DNA of 64,000 nucleotides from contig NZ_JAAVUV010000006.1 of the NCBI RefSeq assembly GCF_018449635.1, positions 372,001-436,000 of the forward strand. Direction: 5' to 3'. Below, piece by piece: positions 1 to 8,830 of the stretch (the first letter of the stretch is position 1; each line of letters begins with the position of its first letter). A program made the translations under genes and the position numbers. A model generated the notes under the pieces. The model saw only the letters and a program-made list of their open reading frames with translations. It was not told where the DNA came from and made no database searches. The DNA comes from Caballeronia sp. dw_276. Its GTDB lineage: Bacteria > Pseudomonadota > Gammaproteobacteria > Burkholderiales > Burkholderiaceae.

Positions 1-665
1 AGCTTGACGATGTCCGGCCGAACGTCCTTGCAATGGACGTGGCATACGCGTCCGATGTGTTTATCGAGTACGACGAGCGGGTCGCCGCCGGCGAACGTAA
101 TGTGCCCTGCATCGAAGAGCAGGCCGACCGAATCGTTGGTCAGGCTCATCAGCTTGTCCACGTCCGCAGGCGTCTCCACGTACGCGCCCATATGATGGTG
201 ATACGCGACGCGAACCCCTTTGGATAAGGTGTATTCAGCAAATGTGTTCAGGCGTTTTGCGTATTCGGTCCAGCGGTCTTCCGAGAAAAAACGCGGACGT
301 TGATAGAGCGGTCGCGGCGAGCCTTGAATTGAATCCGCGACTTCGCCGTAGACCATTACCGTGGCTCCGTTCTTCGCGAGCAGTTCGAGATGCGGGCCCA
401 CGGCAGCTATCTCGTCCTCCGCACTACGCTCGGCGAGTCGGCCGGAATACCAGCCGGAGACCAACGCCAGATCGTAGTCACCCAGCAGTTTTTTCAACGC
501 GTCCGGTTCGCGCGGAAACTTGTTGCCGAGTTCGAAGCCATCGTAGCCGATCTTCTTCCCTTCGGTGAGCGCAACGCTCAACGGCGTCTCGCCGCCGAGC
601 GAGGGAAGGTCGTCGTTCATCCATGAAAGCGGATTGATGCCGATTCGTACATCGAACGTGCTCAT
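1..665 (-). CDS. iolE: Inosose dehydratase IolE (3' end beyond window)
   Basis: IolE dehydrates 2-keto-myo-inositol (inosose) to the diketone used by IolD, in the cytosol. The reverse-strand frame starts with ATG at 665 and stays open for 221 codons to the window edge. The N-terminus carries GINPLSW (residues 9-15), typical of the xylose-isomerase-like TIM-barrel IolE family, and the later stretch reading AYHHHMGAYVET fits the metal-site region. It starts 3 bases after the iolD stop, with AAGGA about 8 bases upstream, so it is a downstream member of the same operon. The C-terminal quarter is missing only because the window ends. Confidence 0.9.
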   Translation of the reverse strand, partial: MSTFDVRIGINPLSWMNDDLPSLGGETPLSVALTEGKKIGYDGFELGNKFPREPDALKKLLGDYDLALVSGWYSGRLAERSAEDEIAAVGPHLELLAKNGATVMVYGEVADSIQGSPRPLYQRPRFFSEDRWTEYAKRLNTFAEYTLSKGVRVAYHHHMGAYVETPADVDKLMSLTNDSVGLLFDAGHITFAGGDPLVVLDKHIGRVCHVHCKDVRPDIVK

Positions 666-668
666 CTG

Positions 669-2531
669 TTATTCCTTCGTGCGCTTCGAGCGCGCAGTGA
701 GTCTTTTCTCATAGTCAGCGCGCGCCGCGCGCACCGTTTCACGCGATGACACTTCAGGCACGGCGACTTCCCACCACCAGCCGCCTTCTTCCGTGGGACG
801 CGCGGGGTCGGTATCGATGCTGACAAGATACGATTTCGTCGATGCCCGCGCGCGTTGCATCGCGCCTTCGAGTTCATCGATATTCGCAACATGTTCCGCC
901 GTCGCGCCGAGCGAGCGCGCGTGCATTGCGAAGTCGATGGCGGGCGCCCCATCGGGTCCCTGGCGGCTATCGGCCAGCAGGTTGTTGAACGGTGCGCCAC
1001 CGCATGCTTGCTGCAATCGGTTGATGCAACCATAGCCGCGGTTATCGAGCAGCACGACGATGATTTTCGCGCCAAGCATCACGGACGTGGCGAGTTCGCT
1101 GTTCATCATCAGATAGCTGCCGTCGCCTACGATCACGATCACTTCACGCTCCGGCCGCGCGAGCTTCGCGCCCAGTGCGCCAGCTACCTCGTAACCCATG
1201 CACGAGTAACCATACTCGACGTGATACCCGCCTGGTGTGCTCGTGCGCCAGAGCTTTTGCAGATCGGCCGGCAAGGTTCCGGCTGCGCAAACCACAATGT
1301 CGTTCGAGGTCGATTGTTCGCTGGAACGCTGCACGGCGCCGATAACATCAGCTTCACGCGGCAAGCTGTTGTCCCGCTGCGGCGCGTTGGTCACGTGGTC
1401 GACAGTCGAACGCCACCTGTCTGCAAGCTCGTTCGCGCGTACAGTCCAGGGCGGTGACGCACGCCAGTCGCCGAGCGCTGCGCTCAACGCCTCAAGTGCG
1501 AGCCGTGCATCGGCTTCTACCGCCAGGGCGCCTTGTTTCAAGGCATCGAACGCGTTTGCATTGATGCCGACAAGCTGCGCCCACGCGAACAACGTGTTCG
1601 ATCCCGTCGTGAAATCCTGCAGCCGCGTGCCCACCGCGAGCACACAATCGGCATCGTGTGCCAACGTATTCGCGGCTTCCGAACCAGTCACACCGATACC
1701 CCCAAGATTCAGCGGATGATTCCATTCGAGTGCGCCTTTTCCCGCCTGCGTTTCCGCGACGGGAATGCCATGACGTTCCGAGAAGGAGCGCAATGCTTCG
1801 GTTGCCAAACCATAAAGCACACCGCCGCCCGATACGAGCAATGGCTTTTTAGCCGCGCGCAATGCGTTGGCGGCGCGCGTGATGTCATCGGCTGCGGGCG
1901 AGGGTGCGTGGAACGAAACCACGCGCGGTTCGAAGAACGATTCGGGATAGTCGTACGCCATTGCCTGCACGTCTTGCGGCAACGCGAGCGTGACGGGACC
2001 GCACAACGCGGCATCGGTCAATACGCGGATCGCGCGAGGCAGCGCGCTCAACAATTGCGCGGGATGCACGATGCGGTCGAAGTAACGCGAGACGGGTTTC
2101 AACGTATCGTTCGCGGACACGTTGCCATCGGCGAAATCCTCCACTTGTTGCAGGACGGGATCGGGCGCACGCGACACGAAGATATCACCGGGCAGCAACA
2201 ACACAGGCAAGCGGTTCACGTGCGCCAACGCAGCGGCGGTCACAAGATTCGTCGCGCCCGGGCCAATGGATGTGGTCACCGCCATCATCCTCCGGCGAAA
2301 ATTCGCCTTCGCATATGCGATGGCCGCATGCGCCATGGCCTGTTCGTTGTGCGCGCGAAAAGTCGGCAAGGTCTCGCGATGCGCGTACAACGCCTCGCCC
2401 AAACCCGCAACATTGCCGTGGCCGAAGATCGCAAAAACGCCGCCGAAGAGCGGCTCGCCATCCTCGGTCCGTTGCGCCGCAAGGTAGCGGACCAGTGCCT
2501 GCGCGGTGGTCAAACGGATCGTGCTGTTCAT
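669..2531 (-). CDS. iolD: 3D-(3,5/4)-trihydroxycyclohexane-1,2-dione acylhydrolase IolD
   Basis: IolD is a thiamine-diphosphate enzyme that opens the ring of the IolE product to give 5-deoxy-glucuronate. The protein is 620 residues, the usual length. It has the acetolactate-synthase-like layout: an N-terminal pyrimidine-binding domain with IGPGATNLVTAAALAHVNRLP, a central domain, and a C-terminal ThDP/Mg site with GDGS at about residue 469 followed by LLDN. The start ATG overlaps the iolC stop by four bases (ATGA), indicating translational coupling, and iolE follows after 3 bases. Confidence 0.94.
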   Translation of the reverse strand: MNSTIRLTTAQALVRYLAAQRTEDGEPLFGGVFAIFGHGNVAGLGEALYAHRETLPTFRAHNEQAMAHAAIAYAKANFRRRMMAVTTSIGPGATNLVTAAALAHVNRLPVLLLPGDIFVSRAPDPVLQQVEDFADGNVSANDTLKPVSRYFDRIVHPAQLLSALPRAIRVLTDAALCGPVTLALPQDVQAMAYDYPESFFEPRVVSFHAPSPAADDITRAANALRAAKKPLLVSGGGVLYGLATEALRSFSERHGIPVAETQAGKGALEWNHPLNLGGIGVTGSEAANTLAHDADCVLAVGTRLQDFTTGSNTLFAWAQLVGINANAFDALKQGALAVEADARLALEALSAALGDWRASPPWTVRANELADRWRSTVDHVTNAPQRDNSLPREADVIGAVQRSSEQSTSNDIVVCAAGTLPADLQKLWRTSTPGGYHVEYGYSCMGYEVAGALGAKLARPEREVIVIVGDGSYLMMNSELATSVMLGAKIIVVLLDNRGYGCINRLQQACGGAPFNNLLADSRQGPDGAPAIDFAMHARSLGATAEHVANIDELEGAMQRARASTKSYLVSIDTDPARPTEEGGWWWEVAVPEVSSRETVRAARADYEKRLTARSKRTKE

Positions 2532-4519
2532 GCTGCCTGCTCCGCGGTGGCTTTCGATTGCTGGGCGGCACGCGCGTCTTTCCAGGCGTCGATCAGCGTT
2601 TCGAACGTGCGCCGCACGCGTGCGATGAGCTCGGCATCATCGATGGTCCCGGCAAGCCACGCGTGACTCGGCTCATGAAAGATCGTGCGGCCGACGGTAA
2701 ACCCGCGACATGTCTTCGATAACGCCGCCGGTTTGAACCCTTCGCAAAGCTGATCGACCGCCGCCGATAACCCCAGCAGCACCACGCCGCGACACGCCGG
2801 ATCACGCTCGGCGATCAACGCATCGACCGCTTGCCATTGCGTTGCGCTCATTGGTTCGAGCTTCCACCACTCGGGATAAATGCCGAGGTTATACAGCCGT
2901 TTCAATGACCGCAGCGCGGTGTCTTCCGCAATCGGCGGACCGTTTTTCGGCACGATCACTTCGAGCAGCAACTCGTGGCCGCTCGCCTGAACCGCGTCGT
3001 ACAGCGTGCGAATCTGCGCTTCTTGTTCAAGACGGATATCGTGAGGATGATCGGGGTGATAGTGGACCAGGCACTTCGCGACATGCTCGCGCGGCCATTC
3101 GATCAACGTGGTTCCGATCGACCGGCCGTGATCGAACACAAGCGGCATGGAACCGGGCAATTCAACGGGCCGGCCGATCCACCAGCCGCGGCCGGTCGCG
3201 GCGTTCAGCGCGTCCTGACCATAGCGGTCATCGATCAAAACACCAATACGTCCTTCAAGTCCGCGTTCTTTTTCGGTCTGCGCGACGGCTTCCACGAACA
3301 AGCCCTTGAGCGCGGCGATACGGGTTTCGTCCGCGCCGGTTTGCTGCGCAAGATCGAAGAACTGGTTGCGATGATCGAAGGCGAAACCCAGCACTTCATC
3401 CCATTGTTTTCGAGCTGGCGTCACGCGATGCAAACGCGCAAGCGTCGCATCGCGATCGGGGCGGCGCATGCGGATGGGATCGGCGCGGGCGGCTTCCAGG
3501 AAGTAGCTGAGCTCGGCAGGTGTGGGCATGGCCGGCGCGCAACCGTGACGCGAGACCACCAGCCCGCCGCACGCGTTGGCCGTGCGGGCGCAGACCTCCA
3601 TGGGCTCGTCGCGTAGCCATCCGGCGAGGAAACCTGCGGCGAACGCATCGCCGGCGCCAAGCACGTTCAGGACTTCGACTTCCACGCCGCCATGAACGGG
3701 TGCATCGTCTATCGACACGGGAATGTCGCCTTCGATGATCGAGCAGCCCATCGGTCCACGTTTAACGACAAGCGTTGCGCCGGTGACGGAACGAACCGCC
3801 GTCAACGCTTCGATCAGCGTGTCCTTGCCGCCGGCAATCCGGAACTCTTCTTCCGTGCCGATCACGAGGTCCATCAGCGGCAGGATGCCTTGCAAATGCG
3901 CGGTGACGCCATCGTTCGCGACGAACCTGGTTTCGCCATCGGCCTTGCCGGTCAAACCCCACAGCACTGGCCGATAATCGATATCGAGCACCGTTCGAAC
4001 CTGATTGCGGCGTGCGTAATCCAGCGCGCGCCGGCTCGTGCGGTTCACTTGATCCGTGGAGAAGTGCGTGCCCGTAATCAGCAGCGCTTTCGATGACGCT
4101 ATGAACGCTTCATCGAAGTCGTTTTCATCGACCGCCATATCCGCGCAATCATCGCGATAGAACACGAGCGGGAACGTATCGCGATCCTCGATGCCGAGCA
4201 GCACGAGACCCGTCAGCCGGTCGTGGTCGATGCGTACGTGACTCGTGTCGCACCCTTCGCGCTCCAGCGTCTCGGTAAGAAAGCGGCCCATGTGATCGTT
4301 GCCGACGCGCGAGAGCATCGCGGATTTGAGACCGAGTCGCGCGCACCCGAACGCAATGTTCGCCGACGACCCGCCCAGGTATTTCGCGAAGCTCGATACA
4401 TCTTCGAGCCGTGCGCCGACTTGCTGCGCGTAGAGATCGACCGCAAGCCGTCCGAGACACACAATGTCCCGCGTTCGCCCCGCGGCGAATCGCGATCCGG
4501 TTGATGAATGCAATGCCAT
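2528..4519 (-). CDS. iolC: Fused 5-dehydro-2-deoxygluconokinase / DUF2090 aldolase-like protein (IolC)
   Basis: The first ~340 residues are a PfkB-family sugar kinase: substrate-side GGSSANIAFGCARLG at 49-63 and the GAGD anion-hole/catalytic motif at 288-291. This half phosphorylates 5-dehydro-2-deoxygluconate. Residues ~350-650 form a second domain (DUF2090), a TIM-barrel family annotated in proteobacterial IolC fusions as the 5-dehydro-2-deoxyphosphogluconate aldolase, the job done by separate IolJ in Bacillus. Total 663 residues, about twice a plain IolC. I chose ATG 4519 because AAAGGA lies just upstream; an upstream in-frame start at 4567 would overlap the ATPase gene. The stop overlaps iolD's start. 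The aldolase role of the second half is family knowledge, not visible chemistry. Confidence 0.9.
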   Translation of the reverse strand: MALHSSTGSRFAAGRTRDIVCLGRLAVDLYAQQVGARLEDVSSFAKYLGGSSANIAFGCARLGLKSAMLSRVGNDHMGRFLTETLEREGCDTSHVRIDHDRLTGLVLLGIEDRDTFPLVFYRDDCADMAVDENDFDEAFIASSKALLITGTHFSTDQVNRTSRRALDYARRNQVRTVLDIDYRPVLWGLTGKADGETRFVANDGVTAHLQGILPLMDLVIGTEEEFRIAGGKDTLIEALTAVRSVTGATLVVKRGPMGCSIIEGDIPVSIDDAPVHGGVEVEVLNVLGAGDAFAAGFLAGWLRDEPMEVCARTANACGGLVVSRHGCAPAMPTPAELSYFLEAARADPIRMRRPDRDATLARLHRVTPARKQWDEVLGFAFDHRNQFFDLAQQTGADETRIAALKGLFVEAVAQTEKERGLEGRIGVLIDDRYGQDALNAATGRGWWIGRPVELPGSMPLVFDHGRSIGTTLIEWPREHVAKCLVHYHPDHPHDIRLEQEAQIRTLYDAVQASGHELLLEVIVPKNGPPIAEDTALRSLKRLYNLGIYPEWWKLEPMSATQWQAVDALIAERDPACRGVVLLGLSAAVDQLCEGFKPAALSKTCRGFTVGRTIFHEPSHAWLAGTIDDAELIARVRRTFETLIDAWKDARAAQQSKATAEQAA

Positions 4520-4563
4520 GTCCGATCCTTTGAATAGATGAAAACTCGCGAAGCCGCCCGTCT

Positions 4564-5355
4564 TCACGCCGGGGCGTCTTCCAGTTCGCTCATCATTTGC
4601 TGCATCTCGGCGCCGCCCGCCATCATGTCGAGGACTTCGTTCTTCGTGATCGTGTCTTTGGTGAACGTGCCCATTGAACGTCCGCGATTGAGCAGCGTGA
4701 ACGAATCGCCGATGGGATACGCGTGATGTACGTTGTGCGTGATGAAGATCACGGAAATGCCTTTCGCGCGCGCTGTATGGATCAGGCGCAGCACGTTGAA
4801 CGATTGCTTGACGCCGAGCGCGGCCGTGGGTTCATCGAGGATCAGAACGCGTGCGCCGAAATGAATCGCGCGTGCAATCGCGAGGCATTGCTTCTCGCCG
4901 CCTGACATGGTGCCGATAGGTTGATGCGCATCGCGAACATTGATGCCCATTTCGGAAAGACGCGCAGTCGATGTTTCTGCCGCGAGGTCGAGATCCATTA
5001 CGTTCAAGAAGCCGAAGAGCTTCTTTTGCGGCTCGCGTCCCATGAAAAAATTACGCGCGACGGATAACAGCGGCACGAGCGCGAGATCCTGGTACACCGT
5101 CGCGATACCCATGTCGAGCGCTTCCTTGGGCGAGCCGAACTGCACGGGTTTCCCATCGACGAGATATTCGCCGGAAGAGGGCGTGTGAACGCCCGCGAGC
5201 GTCTTGATCAACGTGGATTTGCCCGCGCCGTTGTCGCCCAGCAGGCAATGCACTTCGCCGCGCTTCAAACGCAGGGTCACGCCGTTCAGCGCGATCACGC
5301 GGCCGAAGAATTTGCTGACGTTTTCCAGCGCGAGAATGGTGTCTTGTTCAGCCAT
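4564..5355 (-). CDS. Sugar (probably inositol) ABC transporter ATPase, single-domain
   Basis: This is the ATP-binding subunit of a carbohydrate ABC importer. It has Walker A GDNGAGKST at 40-48, signature SGGEK at 151-155 and Walker B LILDEP at 171-176. It is 263 residues with one nucleotide-binding domain, whereas RbsA/XylG/IatA-type carbohydrate ATPases usually carry two in ~500 residues; it resembles the shorter FrcA-type. It lies between the permease (24-base gap) and iolC, so inositol is the likely substrate, energising uptake through the adjacent permease. AGGGGAA precedes the start. Substrate is inferred from context only. Confidence 0.88.
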   Translation of the reverse strand: MAEQDTILALENVSKFFGRVIALNGVTLRLKRGEVHCLLGDNGAGKSTLIKTLAGVHTPSSGEYLVDGKPVQFGSPKEALDMGIATVYQDLALVPLLSVARNFFMGREPQKKLFGFLNVMDLDLAAETSTARLSEMGINVRDAHQPIGTMSGGEKQCLAIARAIHFGARVLILDEPTAALGVKQSFNVLRLIHTARAKGISVIFITHNVHHAYPIGDSFTLLNRGRSMGTFTKDTITKNEVLDMMAGGAEMQQMMSELEDAPA

Positions 5356-5379
5356 GACCGTTCCCCTTATTGAGCTTGT

Positions 5380-6543
5380 TTATTGAGCCTGCGAGACGCG
5401 ACGACGCACGTAGTGATTGAACAGCACGGCGATCAGCAGCATCACGCCGAGGAACACGCGGAACCAGTCGGAGCTGACGTTCGTGTACGTGATGCCGATC
5501 TGCACCACGCCGAAAATCAGCGCACCAAAGCACGCGCCGATCACCGATCCATATCCGCCCGTGAGCAAGGTCCCGCCGATCACCGCCGCGATGATCGCTT
5601 CGAATTCCTTCTGCAGGCCGCGATCGGCCGCCGCCGAGCCGATGTCGCACACTTGCAGCACGGCAAAGAGGCACGAGCAGAACGCAGTCAGCACGAACAG
5701 AGAAATCTTCACGCGCCGCACCGGCACGCCGACGTTCTTTGCTGCATTTGCATCGCCGCCGACTGCGAGAATCCAGTTGCCGAATCGCGTCTTGGCAAGC
5801 ACGAACGCGCTGACCGCGGCGAGTCCGAGCCACCACAAAATGACCTTGGGAATGCCGGGCACGAGCGGTTCGCCGCTATCGAGCAACTTGCCGATACCCA
5901 TGTGCCCGAGCCACGAAAAAAGTCCATGCAACGCGACGCCATGAAACAGCGTGTTCGCAAGCCAGTCGTTCTGCGCGAGATCGCCGACGCCCGAAATGAT
6001 CGTGCGGTCCGCGAAGAGAATGGAGAGTGCGAGCGTAAGACCCCGCAAGATGAACAAGAACGCCAGCGTGACGATGAACGATGGCAACCGCGTCTTCACG
6101 ACCAGATACCCGTTCAACGCGCCAAGCAGCATGGAACAGACGAAGGCGAACAGGATCGCAACAGACAATGGCCAGTGAAAATACACTGATGGAATTGCGA
6201 CCATCATGCCGGCGAAACCGATCATCGAACCGATGGACAGATCGAACTCGCCCGCGATCATCAAGAGGCATGCGCCGACCGCAAGCAGGCCAAGATACGC
6301 CGCGACCTGCGACCAGTTCATCACGCCGTCTAGGTTGAACATGCCCGAGCTTCCAGCGCCCACACCGAACACAATGAACACGAGCACGGCGCCGGATATG
6401 GCCGCGAATTCCGGGCGGTTCAAGATGTGGCCGAACCAGGATTGCCGCCTGACGCGTTCATCGGCGGGAATGGTCGTGGCCGGCGTGTTTGCGGAATCGG
6501 CCGGATTGGAAAGGGGAGGAACGTGCTTGCCGGCTATACCCAT
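5380..6543 (-). CDS. Sugar (probably inositol) ABC transporter permease
   Basis: A 387-residue inner-membrane permease of the RbsC/XylH (BPD_transp_2) family. A hydrophilic N-terminal tail of about 45 residues precedes roughly ten hydrophobic segments; GEFDLSIGSMIGFAGM near residue 103 matches the conserved region after the first helices of this family. Located between the binding-protein gene and the ATPase gene, it forms the channel of the importer that feeds the iol enzymes. The 124-base gap to the upstream binding-protein gene contains a stable hairpin (6630-6651). Confidence 0.9.
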   Translation of the reverse strand: MGIAGKHVPPLSNPADSANTPATTIPADERVRRQSWFGHILNRPEFAAISGAVLVFIVFGVGAGSSGMFNLDGVMNWSQVAAYLGLLAVGACLLMIAGEFDLSIGSMIGFAGMMVAIPSVYFHWPLSVAILFAFVCSMLLGALNGYLVVKTRLPSFIVTLAFLFILRGLTLALSILFADRTIISGVGDLAQNDWLANTLFHGVALHGLFSWLGHMGIGKLLDSGEPLVPGIPKVILWWLGLAAVSAFVLAKTRFGNWILAVGGDANAAKNVGVPVRRVKISLFVLTAFCSCLFAVLQVCDIGSAAADRGLQKEFEAIIAAVIGGTLLTGGYGSVIGACFGALIFGVVQIGITYTNVSSDWFRVFLGVMLLIAVLFNHYVRRRVSQAQ

Positions 6544-6629
6544 GATGGCTCCTTGAAGCGCGCGGCCGGCCGCCTGAGCGGACCCGGGCGGCGGCGCGTT
6601 GAGAGAAAGCGGGTGCTGCGGACGGTCGC

Positions 6630-6651
6630 GTCAGGTCAAGGAAGACCTGAC
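6630..6651 (-). promoter_or_regulatory. Intercistronic hairpin between binding-protein and permease genes
   Basis: GTCAGGTC and GACCTGAC form a perfect 8-bp stem with a 6-base loop in the 124-base gap. There is no T-run after it on the reverse strand, so it is not an obvious intrinsic terminator. In many ABC operons such a hairpin protects the 3' end of the binding-protein mRNA and makes that protein more abundant than the membrane subunits; that role here is inferred. Confidence 0.55.
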
Positions 6652-6667
6652 AGCCGTCTGCATTTAA

Positions 6668-7720
6668 TTACCGATATTGGCCTGCGAACTTCAAGACCTT
6701 GTCGATGTTGTCCTTCGTGATGAAGCCCGGACCCGAACGAATGTTCTTCGGGCCGTATGAAGGCTCGAGGCCATACGTCGCGAGGCGCGCCTTGAACTTC
6801 GGATTGGCTTCGAGGATCTGGCGGATCTTCACCGGATCGGTGGTCTTGTCCTTCTTCACAATCGCCAGCACGGCGACCGGGATATAGCCCTGCAAGTACG
6901 GCTGCTGATCGATTGCGAACTGGATCGTGCCGGCTTGAATGGCTTTGGCGATGTCATCGGAAAAGTCGAAGGTTGCAAACCAGATCTTCTTTTCCAGGCC
7001 CATCTGCTGCACGGCTTTCAACGTGGCCGATGCGGGCGTCGGCCCGAGCGTCAGGATGGCCTGCGTGTTCGGATGGTTGCGCAAATACGCGCTGACTTTC
7101 GACTGGATCTCGGTTGGGTCTTGCCCTGAGTCGAGCGTCGACGGTTTGTAATCGACGCCGATGGCATCGGCGAAACCACGGCAACGATCGAACGAGACCA
7201 CGTTGGTCGCCAGATGGTTGACGCACAGGAACGACTTGATGCCCGCGGCCTTTGCCTTCTCGCCGGCCGCTTTCCCCGCGACATATTCCGGCTGGCCGAT
7301 ATGCATGATCGCGCCGAGCTGCGCGCTTTGCTCTTCGGTGCCCGAGTTGATCGTGACGAGCGGAATCTTCTTGGCCGTCACCTTGTTCATCGAACTCTTG
7401 AGTACGTCGAAATCCGCGATGGTCACGATCACACCATCGTAATTACGTGCCGCCGCCTGTTCGATCAAGCGCGACATGTCGGCGAGATCGCCGTTGGGCG
7501 GGTTGCGGTAATCCGTCTCGACGTTGAAGTCCTCGTCGGCTTGTTTGATGGCGTTCTTGATCGTGTTCCACCACGAGTCTGAATCCGGCGCGTGGCTGAT
7601 CAAAACGAAATGGGCGTCTGGAGCCGCGTGGGCCGCCTGGCTGCTCAGTGCCGCTGCGCCGCACAAGGCGGCAGCCGCCGCGAGCGCGCGCAGGGCGGCT
7701 CGGCCATTGCAAAGTCTCAT
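6668..7720 (-). CDS. Sugar (probably inositol) ABC transporter periplasmic binding protein
   Basis: A periplasmic sugar-binding protein of the RbsB/XylF fold (Peripla_BP_4), 350 residues. The first ~33 residues form a Sec signal peptide (basic start, alanine-rich core, cleavage near AAHAA-PDA). The mature part begins FVLISHAPDSDSWW and contains VIVTIADFDV and a later TLGPTPASATLKA segment typical of the type I periplasmic fold. I prefer ATG 7720 to the in-frame GTG at 7729 because GGTGGAG sits at ideal spacing before the ATG. It is the first gene of the leftward transporter-iolCDE operon. Inositol specificity is inferred from neighbours. Confidence 0.9.
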   Translation of the reverse strand: MRLCNGRAALRALAAAAALCGAAALSSQAAHAAPDAHFVLISHAPDSDSWWNTIKNAIKQADEDFNVETDYRNPPNGDLADMSRLIEQAAARNYDGVIVTIADFDVLKSSMNKVTAKKIPLVTINSGTEEQSAQLGAIMHIGQPEYVAGKAAGEKAKAAGIKSFLCVNHLATNVVSFDRCRGFADAIGVDYKPSTLDSGQDPTEIQSKVSAYLRNHPNTQAILTLGPTPASATLKAVQQMGLEKKIWFATFDFSDDIAKAIQAGTIQFAIDQQPYLQGYIPVAVLAIVKKDKTTDPVKIRQILEANPKFKARLATYGLEPSYGPKNIRSGPGFITKDNIDKVLKFAGQYR

Positions 7721-7854
7721 TGTCTCCACCTATCTCGGTTGTTTTTCTGGATGAGCAACAGGCGTGGTGGTCAGCGTTCACGTCCCCTCGCTCACGACCA
7801 AGATTAGGACAAGTCACATCGCTATGCAATAGGAAGTTTAACTACCCGATGTTT

Positions 7855-7868
7855 GGAAAATTCATTCC
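7855..7868. promoter_or_regulatory. Putative IolR operator, GGAA-N6-TTCC
   Basis: GGAA-AATTCA-TTCC is a perfect match to the GGAA-N6-TTCC site reported for the RpiR-type repressor IolR in Sinorhizobium. It lies in the 210-base divergent region between the transporter operon and iolR, and overlaps the -35 position of the iolR promoter. Repression released by an inositol catabolite is the expected logic. Confidence 0.6.
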
Positions 7869-7893
7869 ATTTGTTGTGCGAGGTATCTATAAT
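7865..7893 (+). promoter_or_regulatory. Putative iolR promoter
   Basis: A perfect -10 TATAAT lies at 7888-7893. The -35 position 17 bases upstream reads TTCCAT (7865-7870), a poor match that falls inside the putative IolR operator. Transcription would begin near 7900, about 30 bases before the iolR start. Confidence 0.5.
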
Positions 7894-7930
7894 CGGTTGC
7901 ATCGAATATGGGAAATACGAAGAGCGCGGC

Positions 7931-8830
7931 ATGAAGGAAGACACGCAAGACATTCAGGAAGCAACAACGCAGACGCAGACCGTCGACGAGCTGATGCAAC
8001 GCATCACCGAAGCTTACGATGCGCTTCCGCGCCAGTTGAAAAGCGTGGCCACATATATAGAGCAGCATCGCAGCAACGTGATGATGGATCGCACCGGAGA
8101 CATTGCGGCTGCGTGCGGCGTGCATCCGTCTGCGGTCGTGCGCTTCGCGCAGCGCTTCGGTTTTTCCGGCTTCTCTGACCTCCAGGCGATTTTCAAGCAG
8201 GCGTACACGGGCCAGAACGGCTCGGCGCAAAGCTACCAGCAGCGAATCAGAAAACTGATCGATGAAAAACCCGGCAAGTTGTCGGGCGGGTCGGTCGCGC
8301 GCGAATTTATTGCGGCGAGTCAAAGCGGGCTCGCCGAACTCGAAGCAGGTCTCGACGACGAACAATTCGAAGCCGCCGTGAAGATGTTGCAGCAAGCCGA
8401 AAACATCTACGTGATCGGGGTGCGGAGATCGTTTCCGGTGGCGAGTTATATCGTCTATGCGCTGCAGCATACGGCCAAGCGCGTGCATCTTGTCTCGGGC
8501 TTTGGCGGCATGTATCGCGAGCAGATTCGCAGCGTGAAAAAAGGCGATGTGGTGATCGCGATCAGCTTCGCGCCGTACGGCAAGGAGACGCAATACTGCG
8601 TGCGCGCGGCGCAGCATCACGGCGCCAAGACTTTAGTCATTACCGACGGCCAGCTTTCGCCGCTCGCGCGTCACGCGAGCGCGCATTTGTTCGTGAAGGA
8701 GGGCAGCGCGTTTGCGTTCCGCTCGCTCACGAGCACGATCTGCCTGTGCCAGGCGCTGTTTATCGCGCTTGCGTACCGGCTTGAATTGAACGTAGAAGAA
8801 TCAAGGGAGACAGGCGGCTATGACGATTGA
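7931..8830 (+). CDS. iolR: RpiR-family transcriptional regulator (IolR-type)
   Basis: A 299-residue regulator with an N-terminal RpiR helix-turn-helix (about residues 15-90, including DIAAACGVHPSAVVRFAQRFGF) and a C-terminal SIS sugar-phosphate isomerase-like domain (about 125-265, with VIGVRRSFPVASYIV). SIS domains of this family bind phosphorylated sugars, so an inositol-derived phosphate is the likely inducer. ATG 7931 is preferred to a TTG at 7853, which would lie upstream of the TATAAT. Its end overlaps iolG by 11 bases, so regulator and dehydrogenase are co-expressed. Control of the divergent operon is inferred from position and the operator. Confidence 0.87.
   Translation: MKEDTQDIQEATTQTQTVDELMQRITEAYDALPRQLKSVATYIEQHRSNVMMDRTGDIAAACGVHPSAVVRFAQRFGFSGFSDLQAIFKQAYTGQNGSAQSYQQRIRKLIDEKPGKLSGGSVAREFIAASQSGLAELEAGLDDEQFEAAVKMLQQAENIYVIGVRRSFPVASYIVYALQHTAKRVHLVSGFGGMYREQIRSVKKGDVVIAISFAPYGKETQYCVRAAQHHGAKTLVITDGQLSPLARHASAHLFVKEGSAFAFRSLTSTICLCQALFIALAYRLELNVEESRETGGYDD

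Noticed and set aside
1533..2666. A 377-codon frame antisense to iolD
   Set aside because: It overlaps two certain iol genes, has no ribosome site and no recognisable domain.
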